Shown: positions 24,742 to 34,024, counted from the first letter of the stretch. The stretch: 64,000 bases of DNA from Pseudomonadota bacterium (GCA_008501635.1 QQUJ01000005.1:1-64000), one strand, 5' to 3'. The notes: a model not told the origin generated them from the letters alone. A program made the numbers and translations.

Positions 24742-27309
24742 ATGAGTCACGGAACCAACTCCCCGTCGCAAGGATTCTGCAGCCGCTACCGCCGGTTCTG
24801 GATCTTACCCCTGTTGTGGCTGACAGGATGCAATGGTGACGTGGGATTTGGCGGCGGACAGGCTCAGGATCCCGTCGTCGTCGATACCGCCGTTGCCTAT
24901 ATCAAACGCCCGCTGGGCCTGAACAACCAGGGCAATCCCATCCAGCCCGACGCGCGCCGCGTCATCACCTTCGAGCCCGGGGCTACGTTGTTGCTGCGCG
25001 ATAGGGCCTCGGCCGCGTCGCCCGAGCGCAGTATCACGGATCGGCTTTTTCTGCCTGGCGAACGCCATGATGTGCGCGACCTCGATGTCTCTTACGATGG
25101 CACCAAGCTGCTGTTCGCCCTGCGCGGACCGTTCGACGAGAACGGCAACGACGACGATCAACCATCATGGAACATCTGGGAGTATGACGCGGATACCGAT
25201 GCGTTGCGCCGTATCATCGCTTCCAGCATCACGGCGGAAGAGGGGCATGACCTGGCACCCCATTATCTGCCTGACGGGCGCATCCTCTTTGTCTCCACCC
25301 GCCAGCGTCAGTCGCGAGCCATCCTGCTCGATGAGGGCAAACCACAATTTCCCACGTTGGACGAAGATCGCGCAGAGCCCGCGCTGGTGCTTCATGTCAT
25401 GAATAGCGACGGCAGCGACATACATCAGATCTCTTTCAACCAGAGCCATGATCTCGCGCCCACCGTCGTCAGTGACGGACGCGTGGTGTTCAGCCGCTGG
25501 GATCATATGGGTGCGCGCAACCGCATTCATCTCTACCGCACCAATCCCGATGGCACGGAAATGGAAACGCTCTACGGCGTGAACAGTCACACCACGGGTA
25601 CCGCCGGGAGTACAGTGCAGTTTCTCCAGCCCCGCGAGATGCCCGACGGACGTCTGCTGGCCGTGCTGCGCCCCTTCACCGGGACCGACGGCGGCGGCGA
25701 TCTGGTGGCAATCGACTACGCCACCTACAGCGACAATCAACAACCCACCTGGGTCAATATCGGCCTGCTCGGGGATGGGCAGACATCGGTGGCGCCGGCT
25801 GAAGTGCGCACCGATACCGCACCCTCGCCGGGGGGGCGTTATCTATCGGCGTATCCGCTGTGGGACGGTACCACACGACTCCTGGTGAGCTGGAGTCCCT
25901 GCCGTTTGGTGGAGAACGCACTCATCGTGCCTTGCACCCCGCAGCGCCTGGCCGATCCCAACGCACAGGCCGCGGCGCCGCTCTATGGAATCTGGATCTA
26001 CGATATGAATGCCGGCACGCAAACCCCCGTGCTGCAACCGGCAGAGAGCGTGGTTTACTCGGAGGTGGTTCCCTTGCAGGCGCGCCCAGTGTTGCCGGGC
26101 GTGATCTACGACAAGGTGGCCGGCGTCGATCTGGATTCAGACCTGATCACGGAGGGAGTAGGCATTCTCCATATCCGCAGTGTCTACGATGTCGACGGAA
26201 CCGATACCGCCAACCCCGATATCGTGACCCTGCGCGATCCCGCGCAGACGTCTGCCGCGCAGCGCCCGGCGCGCTTCGTGCGTATCGTCAAGGCGGTTTC
26301 GATACCGGATGATGATGTGCGTGATTTCGATCCCAGCGCGTTTGGCGTCAGCACGCAGCAGTTGATGCGTGAGATCGTCGCATACGCACCCGTGGAACCC
26401 GATGGATCGGTCAAGATCAAGGTGCCCGCCAATGTCGCACTCGCGATCAGCGTGCTCGACGTCAACGGCAGACGCATCGGCGCACGCCATCAGAGCTGGA
26501 TACAGGTCAAACCCGGTGAGGTGCGCGAATGTGCGGGGTGCCACGCCGCCAACAGCACGATGCCGCACGGACGGCTCAGCGCTGCGCCTCCTTCGGTCAA
26601 TCCCGGGGCCCCCAACACCGGCGTGCCGTTTCCCAACACCGAAGCGGCATTGTGGGCGGATTTTGGTGAAAGCATGGCGGAGACACGCACCCGGATCAGT
26701 TGTCTGACCGACTGTGCCGCCCTCAATCCCAGCATGAATATTGTCTATGACGATGTGTGGACCGATCCGGGGGTACGCGCCAAAGATATCAGCTTCGATT
26801 ACCACTACTCCGATCTCACGACTCCTGCACCCACCACCTGCATCGATACGTGGAGCAGTACCTGCCGTACCGTCATCAACTACGAACAGCACATCCATCC
26901 GTTGTGGAGTCTGCCGCGTACCGTGGGGGCGGCGGATAGAACCTGCACCAGCTGTCATAATATTGTCGATAACATGGGTGGGGCCCGCGTTCCGGAGGCG
27001 CAGCTGGATCTGAGCGATGGGGCTTCCGATCTCAATAACGATCATTTCAAGGCTTACCGCGAGCTGTTATCGCCGGATAACGCGTTGGAGTTGATCGGTG
27101 TGACGCTGCAGGAAGAGGCGGGCCCCGTGGTGGTCAACCCTTCGCTGTCTGTGGCGGGTGCGGCGGCAAGTGCCACCTTCTTCAGCCTTTTCGATGCCGG
27201 CGGCAGCCATGAGGGCGATCTGACCGCCGCAGAGCTCAAGCTGCTTGCCGAATGGGTCGATCTTGGTGCGCAGTACTACAACAATCCCTTTGTCGCGCCA
27301 CTCAACTGA
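24742..27309 (+). CDS. HzsA-like beta-propeller lipoprotein with two haem motifs
   Basis: The 855-residue protein begins with a lipoprotein signal ending at C30 (LWLTGC). The first 450 residues contain PD40/TolB-like propeller blades (DLDVSYDGTKLLFALR, HYLPDGRILFVSTR and VVSDGRVVFSRW). Two CxxCH motifs follow at C597-H601 (CAGCH) and C735-H739 (CTSCH). This layout resembles the hydrazine synthase alpha-subunit-like family, which is widespread in non-anammox bacteria, so no hydrazine activity is implied. It is likely an exported, outer-membrane-anchored redox protein. ATG 24742 has CAGGGA upstream. It is the first gene of the plus-strand envelope block, 87 bases before the SH3/barrel gene, and faces the minus-strand haem operon. 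Confidence 0.75.
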   Translation: MSHGTNSPSQGFCSRYRRFWILPLLWLTGCNGDVGFGGGQAQDPVVVDTAVAYIKRPLGLNNQGNPIQPDARRVITFEPGATLLLRDRASAASPERSITDRLFLPGERHDVRDLDVSYDGTKLLFALRGPFDENGNDDDQPSWNIWEYDADTDALRRIIASSITAEEGHDLAPHYLPDGRILFVSTRQRQSRAILLDEGKPQFPTLDEDRAEPALVLHVMNSDGSDIHQISFNQSHDLAPTVVSDGRVVFSRWDHMGARNRIHLYRTNPDGTEMETLYGVNSHTTGTAGSTVQFLQPREMPDGRLLAVLRPFTGTDGGGDLVAIDYATYSDNQQPTWVNIGLLGDGQTSVAPAEVRTDTAPSPGGRYLSAYPLWDGTTRLLVSWSPCRLVENALIVPCTPQRLADPNAQAAAPLYGIWIYDMNAGTQTPVLQPAESVVYSEVVPLQARPVLPGVIYDKVAGVDLDSDLITEGVGILHIRSVYDVDGTDTANPDIVTLRDPAQTSAAQRPARFVRIVKAVSIPDDDVRDFDPSAFGVSTQQLMREIVAYAPVEPDGSVKIKVPANVALAISVLDVNGRRIGARHQSWIQVKPGEVRECAGCHAANSTMPHGRLSAAPPSVNPGAPNTGVPFPNTEAALWADFGESMAETRTRISCLTDCAALNPSMNIVYDDVWTDPGVRAKDISFDYHYSDLTTPAPTTCIDTWSSTCRTVINYEQHIHPLWSLPRTVGAADRTCTSCHNIVDNMGGARVPEAQLDLSDGASDLNNDHFKAYRELLSPDNALELIGVTLQEEAGPVVVNPSLSVAGAAASATFFSLFDAGGSHEGDLTAAELKLLAEWVDLGAQYYNNPFVAPLN

Positions 27310-27396
27310 AAGGATGGCGCCCATGTGGAACGAGCTGTTTCTAGTCTGTGCGCCGCCGGAAACCGATGGGGGCGCGCGCGCGGCAGATGGGAGCCT

Positions 27397-28134
27397 ATGC
27401 AATTCAGGTTAGTACTGATCCTATGTGGGTGTTTGGTCTCAGGACAGGTTGTTGGTGCGTTAGGCGAAATCGCGGTAGAGATCGCGGATCCCTACATCGA
27501 ACTCCACACGGGACCCGGTCGGGGGTATCCCGTTTTTTACGTCGTGGAGCGTGGCGAGCAGATCACGTTGCTCAAACGCAGAACCGACTGGTTTCAGGTG
27601 CGCACGGCGCGTGGCAAAGAGGGATGGGTTTATCGCGATCAACTGGCACGCACCCTCAACCCCGATGGCAGCGTGGTGGCGATCAGGGACCCGAGCTGGG
27701 AGGATTTTGAGGCGCGACGCTGGGAGATGAGTTTCTCCGGTGGTGAATTCGATGGTGCCAATGTCATCGCGCTGACCGCAGGTTACGCATTGAGCGAGAA
27801 CCTGTCGCTCGAGTTGAACTACTCGAAGGTGCTGGGGCGCTTCTCCAGTCTGGATATGACGGGGATCAGCATCCTTCATCAACCGTTTCCCGAGTGGCGT
27901 GTATCACCTTTTTTCACACTCGGAACAGGCTCCCTGAAGATCAAACCGGCGGCGACATTGGTGCAGCCGCAAGATCGTGATGAGGATTACTCGAATGTCG
28001 GTATCGGCATCAAAACCCATCTGTCACGGCGTTTTCTGATGCGCATCGAATACAAGAGTTACGTTGTGTTCACGAATCGCAACGAGAATGAGGAACCCAA
28101 AGAATGGAAAATCGGCTTCGCCTTTTTCTTTTGA
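27397..28134 (+). CDS. SH3-domain outer-membrane beta-barrel protein
   Basis: From ATG 27397 (245 residues) there is a signal peptide ending near VVGA, then a bacterial SH3-type domain (YIELHTGPGRGYPVFYVV, ending GWVYRDQLA; about residues 30-90). The remaining 150 residues alternate polar and aromatic residues in beta strands and finish with the C-terminal phenylalanine run FAFFF typical of outer-membrane barrels. SH3 domains of this kind bind peptidoglycan or periplasmic partners, so the protein could tie a small barrel to the wall. It overlaps the next barrel gene by 31 bases. The pair resembles the small GltA/GltB/GltH-type barrel proteins of myxobacterial envelope machines; that link is inference from architecture. 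Confidence 0.72.
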   Translation: MQFRLVLILCGCLVSGQVVGALGEIAVEIADPYIELHTGPGRGYPVFYVVERGEQITLLKRRTDWFQVRTARGKEGWVYRDQLARTLNPDGSVVAIRDPSWEDFEARRWEMSFSGGEFDGANVIALTAGYALSENLSLELNYSKVLGRFSSLDMTGISILHQPFPEWRVSPFFTLGTGSLKIKPAATLVQPQDRDEDYSNVGIGIKTHLSRRFLMRIEYKSYVVFTNRNENEEPKEWKIGFAFFF

Positions 28135-28766
28135 GTGCGGCGCTGTTCGGGCCAATCGCTCCACCAGGGGTCGTGCTCGCCCAGTCGCCGACACAGCTCC
28201 CCGGGGAGGAGGAGCCGTTGTTCCAACCGCAAGTGGAGCGACGCACTGTCGACATATCCGCGCTGGACACCGAAAACTTCGAAATCGGTCCGTTCCTCGG
28301 GTTTCTGAGTATCGAGGACTTTGGTGTCAATAGCGTCGCCGGGGCTCGACTTTCCTATCACATCACCGAGGATTTTTTCGTTGATGCATCGCTGGGTGTC
28401 AGCAAGGCGGACAAGACCAGTTATGAGTTGCTGAGCGGCGCCGCTCAACTGCTTACCGACGCCCAGCGCGACTATACGTACTACAACGTCTCGCTGGGTT
28501 ACAACCTCTTTGCCGGCGAATCGTTTTTCGGCGCCAGGAGGGCGTTTAATTCCGCGCTCTATCTGTTGGGCGGTATCGGCAGTACCGAATTCGGTGGTGG
28601 TGACCGATTCACCGCCAGCGTCGGTTTGGGTTATCGCTTCATCGCCACCGACTGGCTCGCGATCCATGTGATGATGCGCGATCACATATTCCAGCACGAC
28701 CTGTTCGGTGTGGACAAGACGTCACACAACTTCGAAGTACAGTCAGCGATCATGTTCTTCTTTTAG
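28104..28766 (+). CDS. Small outer-membrane beta-barrel protein
   Basis: The 220-residue product has a signal peptide ending at VLAQ, a proline/glutamate-rich linker (residues 27-45) and an eight-strand-like barrel region beginning FEIGPFLGFLSIEDFG, with later strands such as FTASVGLGYRFIATDW. It ends with AIMFFF, a classic outer-membrane terminal signature. The start overlaps the preceding barrel gene by 31 bases, implying coupled synthesis. The sequence style fits the outer-membrane beta-barrel domain family known from Myxococcota and some Gammaproteobacteria. It may be the outer-membrane component contacted by the TPR and TonB-like proteins encoded downstream. Confidence 0.75.
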   Translation: MENRLRLFLLSAALFGPIAPPGVVLAQSPTQLPGEEEPLFQPQVERRTVDISALDTENFEIGPFLGFLSIEDFGVNSVAGARLSYHITEDFFVDASLGVSKADKTSYELLSGAAQLLTDAQRDYTYYNVSLGYNLFAGESFFGARRAFNSALYLLGGIGSTEFGGGDRFTASVGLGYRFIATDWLAIHVMMRDHIFQHDLFGVDKTSHNFEVQSAIMFFF

Positions 28767-28777
28767 GAGGTGTGCAC

Positions 28778-29278
28778 ATGGACAAAATGAAGTTTCTGCT
28801 GTTGGCGTTGATTATCGCGATCGGTGCGCCGCTGGCGGCAGTCAAAGCGGCGGCAATCGATGAATCTGCGCCGGATTTTGTGCTGAAGAGTCATACGGGT
28901 AGCAACCTGCGTTTGAGTGAATTGCGTGGACAGGTGGTCATGATCAATTTCTGGGCGTCCTGGTGCGGTCCCTGTCGTCAGGAGATGCCGCTGCTGGAAA
29001 GCCTCCACAAGCGCTACCGGAAGTTGGGTTTTACCCTGCTGGGAGTCAATGTGGAAGAGGATACGCGCGCCGCGAAGGCTTTCCTGAAGGACACACCGGT
29101 GAGCTTTCCGATCCTCTACGACACGGAGAACAACGTCAGCCGGATGTACAAGGTTGCGGGGATGCCGAGCACGGTGGTGCTGGACAGGGATGGCAAGCTT
29201 CGTTTCCGACACACTGGTTATGTACCCGGTGACGAGGCCGAATACAGCAAAGTGATCAGAGCGCTGATGAAGAAATGA
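28778..29278 (+). CDS. TlpA-family periplasmic thiol-disulfide oxidoreductase
   Basis: ATG 28778, 7 bases after AGGAGG, gives 166 residues (a GTG at 28772 is too close to the ribosome site). A signal peptide or N-terminal anchor spans residues 1-26. The thioredoxin active site WCGPC is at residues 62-66, followed by the cis-proline region GMPSTVVLDRDG. TlpA/ResA proteins reduce disulfides in the periplasm, typically to keep the CxxCH cysteines of c-type cytochromes reduced for haem attachment. That fits the haem-motif lipoproteins just upstream. Its stop overlaps the DUF4266 start in ATGA. Confidence 0.9.
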   Translation: MDKMKFLLLALIIAIGAPLAAVKAAAIDESAPDFVLKSHTGSNLRLSELRGQVVMINFWASWCGPCRQEMPLLESLHKRYRKLGFTLLGVNVEEDTRAAKAFLKDTPVSFPILYDTENNVSRMYKVAGMPSTVVLDRDGKLRFRHTGYVPGDEAEYSKVIRALMKK

Positions 29279-29505
29279 ACCCGTCAATCACCAGATTGGG
29301 ATGCGTCGTTCTGGGGGCGGTGCTGCTGAGTGCCTGCAGCGTCGAGCCATGGGTGAAACCTTACGAACGCGCCAACCTTGCTGATCCGATCATGAGTTTC
29401 AGCCGTGATCCCGTCTCCTCTGCTTATATGAACCATGTACGTGAAGTGCGCGAAGGGGCACGTGGCGCCGGCAGCGCGCAGGGTGGGGGGTGCGGGTGCA
29501 ACTGA
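29275..29505 (+). CDS. DUF4266 lipoprotein
   Basis: The 76-residue precursor has a lipobox with C21 (LLSAC) and the DUF4266 core WVKPYERANLADPIM, conserved in a family almost always encoded beside DUF3570 and ApbE. The C terminus GGGCGCN has two cysteines that could hold a metal or be modified. After cleavage only about 56 residues remain. Function unknown; the tight linkage (overlap with tlpA upstream and DUF3570 downstream) points to a joint role in an outer-membrane redox unit. Confidence 0.88.
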   Translation: MNPSITRLGCVVLGAVLLSACSVEPWVKPYERANLADPIMSFSRDPVSSAYMNHVREVREGARGAGSAQGGGCGCN

Positions 29506-30662
29506 CGGGCAGGCAGGCGCACAGCAGGGATGCGCGATGGCCAGGCGTGGCCATGGTGCTGCTTGCGGTGGGGTGCGGTGCGCAGGCCGCGGTTCTGCCG
29601 GAGGAGCGCGCGGATCTGCTTTACCACTCCTACGATGGCGGCGGGGTCGAGGTTACGGGACCGTCGTTTCTGGTGCGCAAGAATGTTGGACAGAGCTGGT
29701 CGGTCTTCGGCAATCACTACGTCGACTCGGTCAGCAGCGCCTCGATCGATGTGATCACAACCGCGAGCCCGTACCAGGACGACCGCACGGAGACCAGCTT
29801 CGGCGTGGACTATCTGCGCGGCAGAACCATACTTAGTCTTGCTACCACCACCAGCGACGAGAGCGACTACTCGGCCAAATCCCTGTCATTCGGCATCAGT
29901 CAGGACATGTTCGGCGATCTCACCACGGTAACCATGGGTTACACCGCGGGAGACGATGTCGTCGGCAATGTCACCGACTCCAGTTTTTCGGCGAATATCG
30001 ATCGGCAGCAGTACCGTCTGAGCGTGACACAGGTGCTGAGCAAAAGCCTGATCGTAAGCGCCGCTCTGGAGACCATCACTGACGAAGGTTACCTGAACAA
30101 TCCCTATCGTTCGGTGCGTTATGTCGACGGTGGTAGCGCCACGGGATACAGCTACGAAGCTGAAGTCTATCCACGTACCCGGACCAGCGATGCCCTGGCA
30201 CTGCGGGCACGGTATTTTTTGCCTTACCGCGCAGCACTGTTCGGTGAGTACCGCCAGTATCGCGATACCTGGGGAATCGACGCCGATACTTATGAGATCG
30301 GTTATGTTCATCCCCTGGGCGAGCGCTGGATCATTGAGGCGCGACTGCGTCACTACAATCAGAACGCGGCCGATTTCTACAGCGATCTCTACCCGTTTCA
30401 AGGGGCGCAGAATTTTCTTGCCCGCGATAAGGAGTTAAGCACCTTCAGCAGCCGGACGTTCGGGTTGACGATCGGTTACGAATTCGCAAAAAGCGGTTGG
30501 GGTTTCATCGATCGCGCCAGTCTAAATCTGTCCTTTGACCGCATCCAGTTCAGCTACGACGACTTCCGCGACCTCACGCAGACCGGGTACGCCGTCGGTA
30601 ACGAACCTCTCTACGAATTTGACGCCGATGTCCTGCAGATTTTCATTTCCATCTGGTATTGA
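29490..30662 (+). CDS. DUF3570 outer-membrane beta-barrel protein
   Basis: About 390 residues from GTG 29490, which has GGTGGGG upstream; GTG 29496 or ATG 29553 are alternatives, so the start is uncertain. After a signal peptide ending AQAA the sequence begins LPEERADLLYHSYDGGGVEV, the DUF3570 hallmark, and continues as a series of amphipathic beta strands with a terminal IFISIWY. It is probably a 16-strand-like barrel. It overlaps DUF4266 by 16 bases and ApbE by 35 bases. The TlpA-DUF4266-DUF3570-ApbE order recurs in many Proteobacteria. The barrel may hold or expose a flavin- or thiol-carrying partner, but this is not demonstrated. Confidence 0.85.
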   Translation: MRVQLTGRQAHSRDARWPGVAMVLLAVGCGAQAAVLPEERADLLYHSYDGGGVEVTGPSFLVRKNVGQSWSVFGNHYVDSVSSASIDVITTASPYQDDRTETSFGVDYLRGRTILSLATTTSDESDYSAKSLSFGISQDMFGDLTTVTMGYTAGDDVVGNVTDSSFSANIDRQQYRLSVTQVLSKSLIVSAALETITDEGYLNNPYRSVRYVDGGSATGYSYEAEVYPRTRTSDALALRARYFLPYRAALFGEYRQYRDTWGIDADTYEIGYVHPLGERWIIEARLRHYNQNAADFYSDLYPFQGAQNFLARDKELSTFSSRTFGLTIGYEFAKSGWGFIDRASLNLSFDRIQFSYDDFRDLTQTGYAVGNEPLYEFDADVLQIFISIWY

Positions 30663-31638
30663 CCGGCGCGGATGGCTGGTGGCCATGCTGCTGTTGCCCG
30701 CGGTGGCGCAGGCCCAGTGGCATCGCGCCGACGCCACGATAATGGGCACGGCGATCCATGTCGAGGTGTGGCACGACGATGCCGAAGTCGCGCAACACGC
30801 CATCGCGGCGGTGCTTACGGAAATGCGGCGTATCGATCGGCAGATGAGTCCCTACAAACCCGACAGCGAGGTGTCGCGTATCAACCGCAGCGCGGGAGTG
30901 GAATCGGTGCCGGTGAGTGCCGAGCTGGTGGGCCTGATCCGGAAGGCCGAACGTATTTCCATACTCACCGAGGGTGCGTTCGACATCACCTTTGCCAGTG
31001 CCGGCCATCTCTACAACTATCGCGAAGGCAGGCGACCTGCGGGCAGTGATCTCGAGGCGGCCGTCGCGGCGATCGATTATCGCCAGGTAACGATAGACGA
31101 ACAGCACTCCCGCATTACGTTGAACAAGTCCGGGATGCGTGTGGATCTGGGCGGTATAGCCAAGGGTTACGCAGTGGAACGGTGCGCCGCATTGTTGCGT
31201 GCCCGGGGTATCGAACACGCGCTGATATCGGCAGGTGGGGATACGCGGGTGGTTGGCAATCGCGAAGGGCGTCCCTGGGTGGTGGGCGTACGGCACCCGC
31301 GGCAGGACCGGAATCTGATCACGCGCATTCCGTTGGAGGATGAAGCGATCTCAACTTCCGGAGACTACGAACGTTTTTTTGAAGAACAGGGAACGCGCTA
31401 TCACCACATTCTCAATCCAGCGACCGGTGACTCGGCGCGCGAGGTGATCAGCGTGACGGTTGTCGGTCCCGATGCCACATCGACGGATGCCCTATCAACC
31501 AGTGTTTTCGTCATGGGTGCCGAGCGCGGACTGGCGCTGGTCAATCGTTTGCCGGGGTACGAAGCGCTGGTGATGGATCGCGCGGGCAAGCTGCGCTATT
31601 CGGCAGGGCTGCAACCATCCCAGGCTTCATCGCAGTGA
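30628..31638 (+). CDS. apbE: FAD:protein FMN transferase (ApbE family)
   Basis: ATG 30628 gives 336 residues with a signal peptide ending AQA. Typical ApbE landmarks are MGTAIHVEVW, the GGIAKGYAVERC helix, SAGGDTRV, the HHILNPATGDSA motif and DALSTSVFVMG with the metal-binding Asp/Ser-Thr. ApbE moves FMN from FAD to a threonine or serine on exported redox proteins. No protein with an obvious acceptor motif (D-x2-[ST]-G-A-T) was seen in this window, so the client may be encoded elsewhere or use a different acceptor. Overlap with DUF3570 and the neighbouring downstream gene places it in the same operon. Confidence 0.9.
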   Translation: MSCRFSFPSGIDRRGWLVAMLLLPAVAQAQWHRADATIMGTAIHVEVWHDDAEVAQHAIAAVLTEMRRIDRQMSPYKPDSEVSRINRSAGVESVPVSAELVGLIRKAERISILTEGAFDITFASAGHLYNYREGRRPAGSDLEAAVAAIDYRQVTIDEQHSRITLNKSGMRVDLGGIAKGYAVERCAALLRARGIEHALISAGGDTRVVGNREGRPWVVGVRHPRQDRNLITRIPLEDEAISTSGDYERFFEEQGTRYHHILNPATGDSAREVISVTVVGPDATSTDALSTSVFVMGAERGLALVNRLPGYEALVMDRAGKLRYSAGLQPSQASSQ

Positions 31639-31658
31639 ACCAGATCGGGGCTCAACGC

Positions 31659-32195
31659 ATGCACAGAATCCATTTTTACATTATCGCGCTGCTGCTGAGC
31701 GCCATACTGGCGCAGAGTCCGGCGCGGGCGGCGGAAACCGCTTCAGCCGATGCCGATCTCGATCAGGCGGTGCAGGCGCTCAAGGAGGAGTTGCTGGAGC
31801 TCAATCGCGATCTGTTCATTCTTGAAGAGGAGCTGTTGGCCCCCAGCGATACGCAAGTGATGGTTTTCGTTTCTGTGGACGTCGGTAGTTTCTTCAGTCT
31901 CGATTCGGTGCAGGTCAAGATTGATGACAAGGTGGTGGCGAATTATCTTTACACGCCGCGTGAAATAGAAGCGCTGCAACGTGGTGGAGTGCATCGTATC
32001 CACCTCGGCAATCTGAAGAGCGGTGAGCATGAACTGACCGCCTTCTTTGTCGGCAAAGGACCGCGCGACAGGGACTACCGGCGGGGCGCCACGGTGCGTT
32101 TTGCAAAGAGCCTCGGCCCCAAGTACCTCGAACTCCAGATCGTCGATCTGGAGAACAAGCAGCAACCCGATTTTCGGATCAAGGAGTGGGAATGA
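31659..32195 (+). CDS. Periplasmic coiled-coil protein of unknown function
   Basis: The product (178 residues from ATG 31659) has a signal peptide ending ARAA, a short acidic coiled coil (about residues 30-65, rich in Leu/Glu) and a beta-sandwich-like C-terminal region with VFVSVDVGSFF and GEHELTAFFVG. A GTG at 31635 overlapping the apbE stop is an alternative start. Proteins of this type are found next to TPR and TolQ/TolR-like genes; I cannot assign a function. The coiled coil suggests partner binding, probably to the TPR protein encoded next, whose start overlaps this stop (ATGA). Confidence 0.65.
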   Translation: MHRIHFYIIALLLSAILAQSPARAAETASADADLDQAVQALKEELLELNRDLFILEEELLAPSDTQVMVFVSVDVGSFFSLDSVQVKIDDKVVANYLYTPREIEALQRGGVHRIHLGNLKSGEHELTAFFVGKGPRDRDYRRGATVRFAKSLGPKYLELQIVDLENKQQPDFRIKEWE

Positions 32196-34024
32196 GGCGT
32201 GTGCGCCCAACCGCGCTGCTCTACGGGTTGCTGCTGGGAATGGCTTCACAGGCCATGGCTGCTGCCCCGGCGCCGGTGCGCAGTCTCGAGTACGGTGAGG
32301 CGCTGTTCTACTTCTTTCAACAGGACTATCTGAATGCCGGTGTGCGGCTGATGGCCGCGCAGCAGCGCCGGCGACTCGGCACGCACGACCAGGATGCTGA
32401 TCTGCTGCTGGGAGGGCTGCAACTCGCCTACGGCATGCACGACGTCGCTGCGCGCACCTTTGATCGGGTGCTCGACGCCGCCGCCACCCCAGCGGCCAGG
32501 GATCGCGCCTGGCACGCCCTGGCCCGGCTGGCCTATCGCCGCGGTGACTGGCAACGCGCGAACCAAGCGCTGGGGCGTATTTCCGTGTCTGATCCGCAAC
32601 AGGCGGCGAAGACCGCCCTGCTCAGCGGATTGGTGGCGTTGGCGCAACAACAACCCGGACGCGGCGTCGCAGTCTTGCAACAGGGCTACGGGCTGCAAGC
32701 GGGCGTTCGTGATCCATACCTCGAATACAATCTGGCGATCGCGTTGATCCGCACTGGAAAATCGCAGGAAGCCGTTGCGTTACTCGACGGGTTGGGCCAA
32801 CGACAGGTTGAGTACGAGGAGGCGGCCACGATACGTGACCACGCCAATCTGGCGGCCGCGTTTGCGCTGTTGCAGTCCGGCGCACCGCAGGAAGCGCAAC
32901 GATTCTTTGGACGCGTACGCTTGACCGGCACCGTCTCCAATCTGGCGCTTTTGGGTTCGGGTTGGGCCGCGGTCGAGGCGGGGTCCTATGCGCAGGCGTT
33001 GACTCCGTGGCGGGAGCTGATGCGGCGCACGCCGCGTGATGCTCCGGTTCTCGAGGCGTTGATAGCTGTGCCCTTCGTCCATCTGCAACTCGATGAAAAT
33101 GCGCGCGCTGCGCGTGTCTACGAGCAGGCAGTCGAGATCTATCAAGAGGAACGCAACGCGCTGACCGAGGCAATCGCCGAAACGGATGATCCCGAATGGC
33201 TGCTTCAGGTCGGCCTGTTGACGCGCTCTTCGTTGAGCGGCGGTGGCGCCGGTTTCGAACACCATTGGCTGCCGCGACTCATCGCCAGCAATACCTTTCA
33301 GGAAGCCTGGAAAAACTATCGCGACCTCCTGCAACTGGAACAGAGCCTTTCGCGCTGGCAACAGAGCCTGAATGCTTACCAAACCATGTTGACAGAGCGC
33401 AAGGCGCGTTTTGATCTTGTGGTGCCGCAGATCGAAAAACGACTCGCTGGTCTGGATCCGAACGAACTGCACGAGCGTCGCAAAGCGCTGCAAACCGCGT
33501 TGCTCGACGTGATCGAAACGCGCGCAGTCTGGAGACTGGCGACCGCTGCCGAGAAAGGCATACAGCGTGAAATCGAGGCACTTGCCGCACGGGTCGAAAA
33601 GCTATCGCCCTCCAGTGAGAAAGCGGCTTTTGCTGATCGTGTTCGACGCTTACAGGGTCTGCACTACTGGCAGGTTCATGCCGCATTTCCACAGCGCCGC
33701 TGGCAGGCGACCAGGGCCGTGGATGAGTTGGATGCACCGTTGGCACAGATGGGGAAGCGAATCGGGACTCTGCGGGGTGCCCGCGCTTTCGCCCGCCTGC
33801 GAATTGGTGACCTGGAGGAACGGATCCATCGTGCGCAAACGCGCATTGTCCAATACCGACCGCGCCTCGCTCAAACGCTGGTGCGCCAGCGCGAACGGGT
33901 GAAGCAGCTGGCCCAGCGGGAGTTGACAGCGCAGCAGGCGCAGATCGACAGCTATCTGCTGCAGGCACGCTACGCGCTGGCACAACTCTACGACCGTGCG
34001 CAGGACAGAGGGGGAGCACAGTGA
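32192..34024 (+). CDS. Exported TPR protein (trans-envelope machine component)
   Basis: ATG 32192, 6 bases after AAGGAG and overlapping the previous stop, gives 610 residues. A signal peptide ends near AMAAAPA. Residues 35-320 hold loose tetratricopeptide repeats (for example YLEYNLAIALIRTGKSQEA). The C-terminal 250 residues are predicted helical, with long arginine/glutamine-rich coiled coils. It matches the size and order of GltC/GltD-like TPR proteins in Agl/Glt-type clusters. The gene is followed directly by a second, larger TPR lipoprotein. Periplasmic scaffold is the likely role. Confidence 0.72.
   Translation: MRRVRPTALLYGLLLGMASQAMAAAPAPVRSLEYGEALFYFFQQDYLNAGVRLMAAQQRRRLGTHDQDADLLLGGLQLAYGMHDVAARTFDRVLDAAATPAARDRAWHALARLAYRRGDWQRANQALGRISVSDPQQAAKTALLSGLVALAQQQPGRGVAVLQQGYGLQAGVRDPYLEYNLAIALIRTGKSQEAVALLDGLGQRQVEYEEAATIRDHANLAAAFALLQSGAPQEAQRFFGRVRLTGTVSNLALLGSGWAAVEAGSYAQALTPWRELMRRTPRDAPVLEALIAVPFVHLQLDENARAARVYEQAVEIYQEERNALTEAIAETDDPEWLLQVGLLTRSSLSGGGAGFEHHWLPRLIASNTFQEAWKNYRDLLQLEQSLSRWQQSLNAYQTMLTERKARFDLVVPQIEKRLAGLDPNELHERRKALQTALLDVIETRAVWRLATAAEKGIQREIEALAARVEKLSPSSEKAAFADRVRRLQGLHYWQVHAAFPQRRWQATRAVDELDAPLAQMGKRIGTLRGARAFARLRIGDLEERIHRAQTRIVQYRPRLAQTLVRQRERVKQLAQRELTAQQAQIDSYLLQARYALAQLYDRAQDRGGAQ

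Noticed and set aside
24742-27309. Evidence for anammox metabolism through hydrazine synthase
   Set aside because: The protein resembles only the alpha-subunit propeller plus haem layout; beta and gamma subunits and hydrazine dehydrogenase are absent, and the family is widespread in other bacteria.
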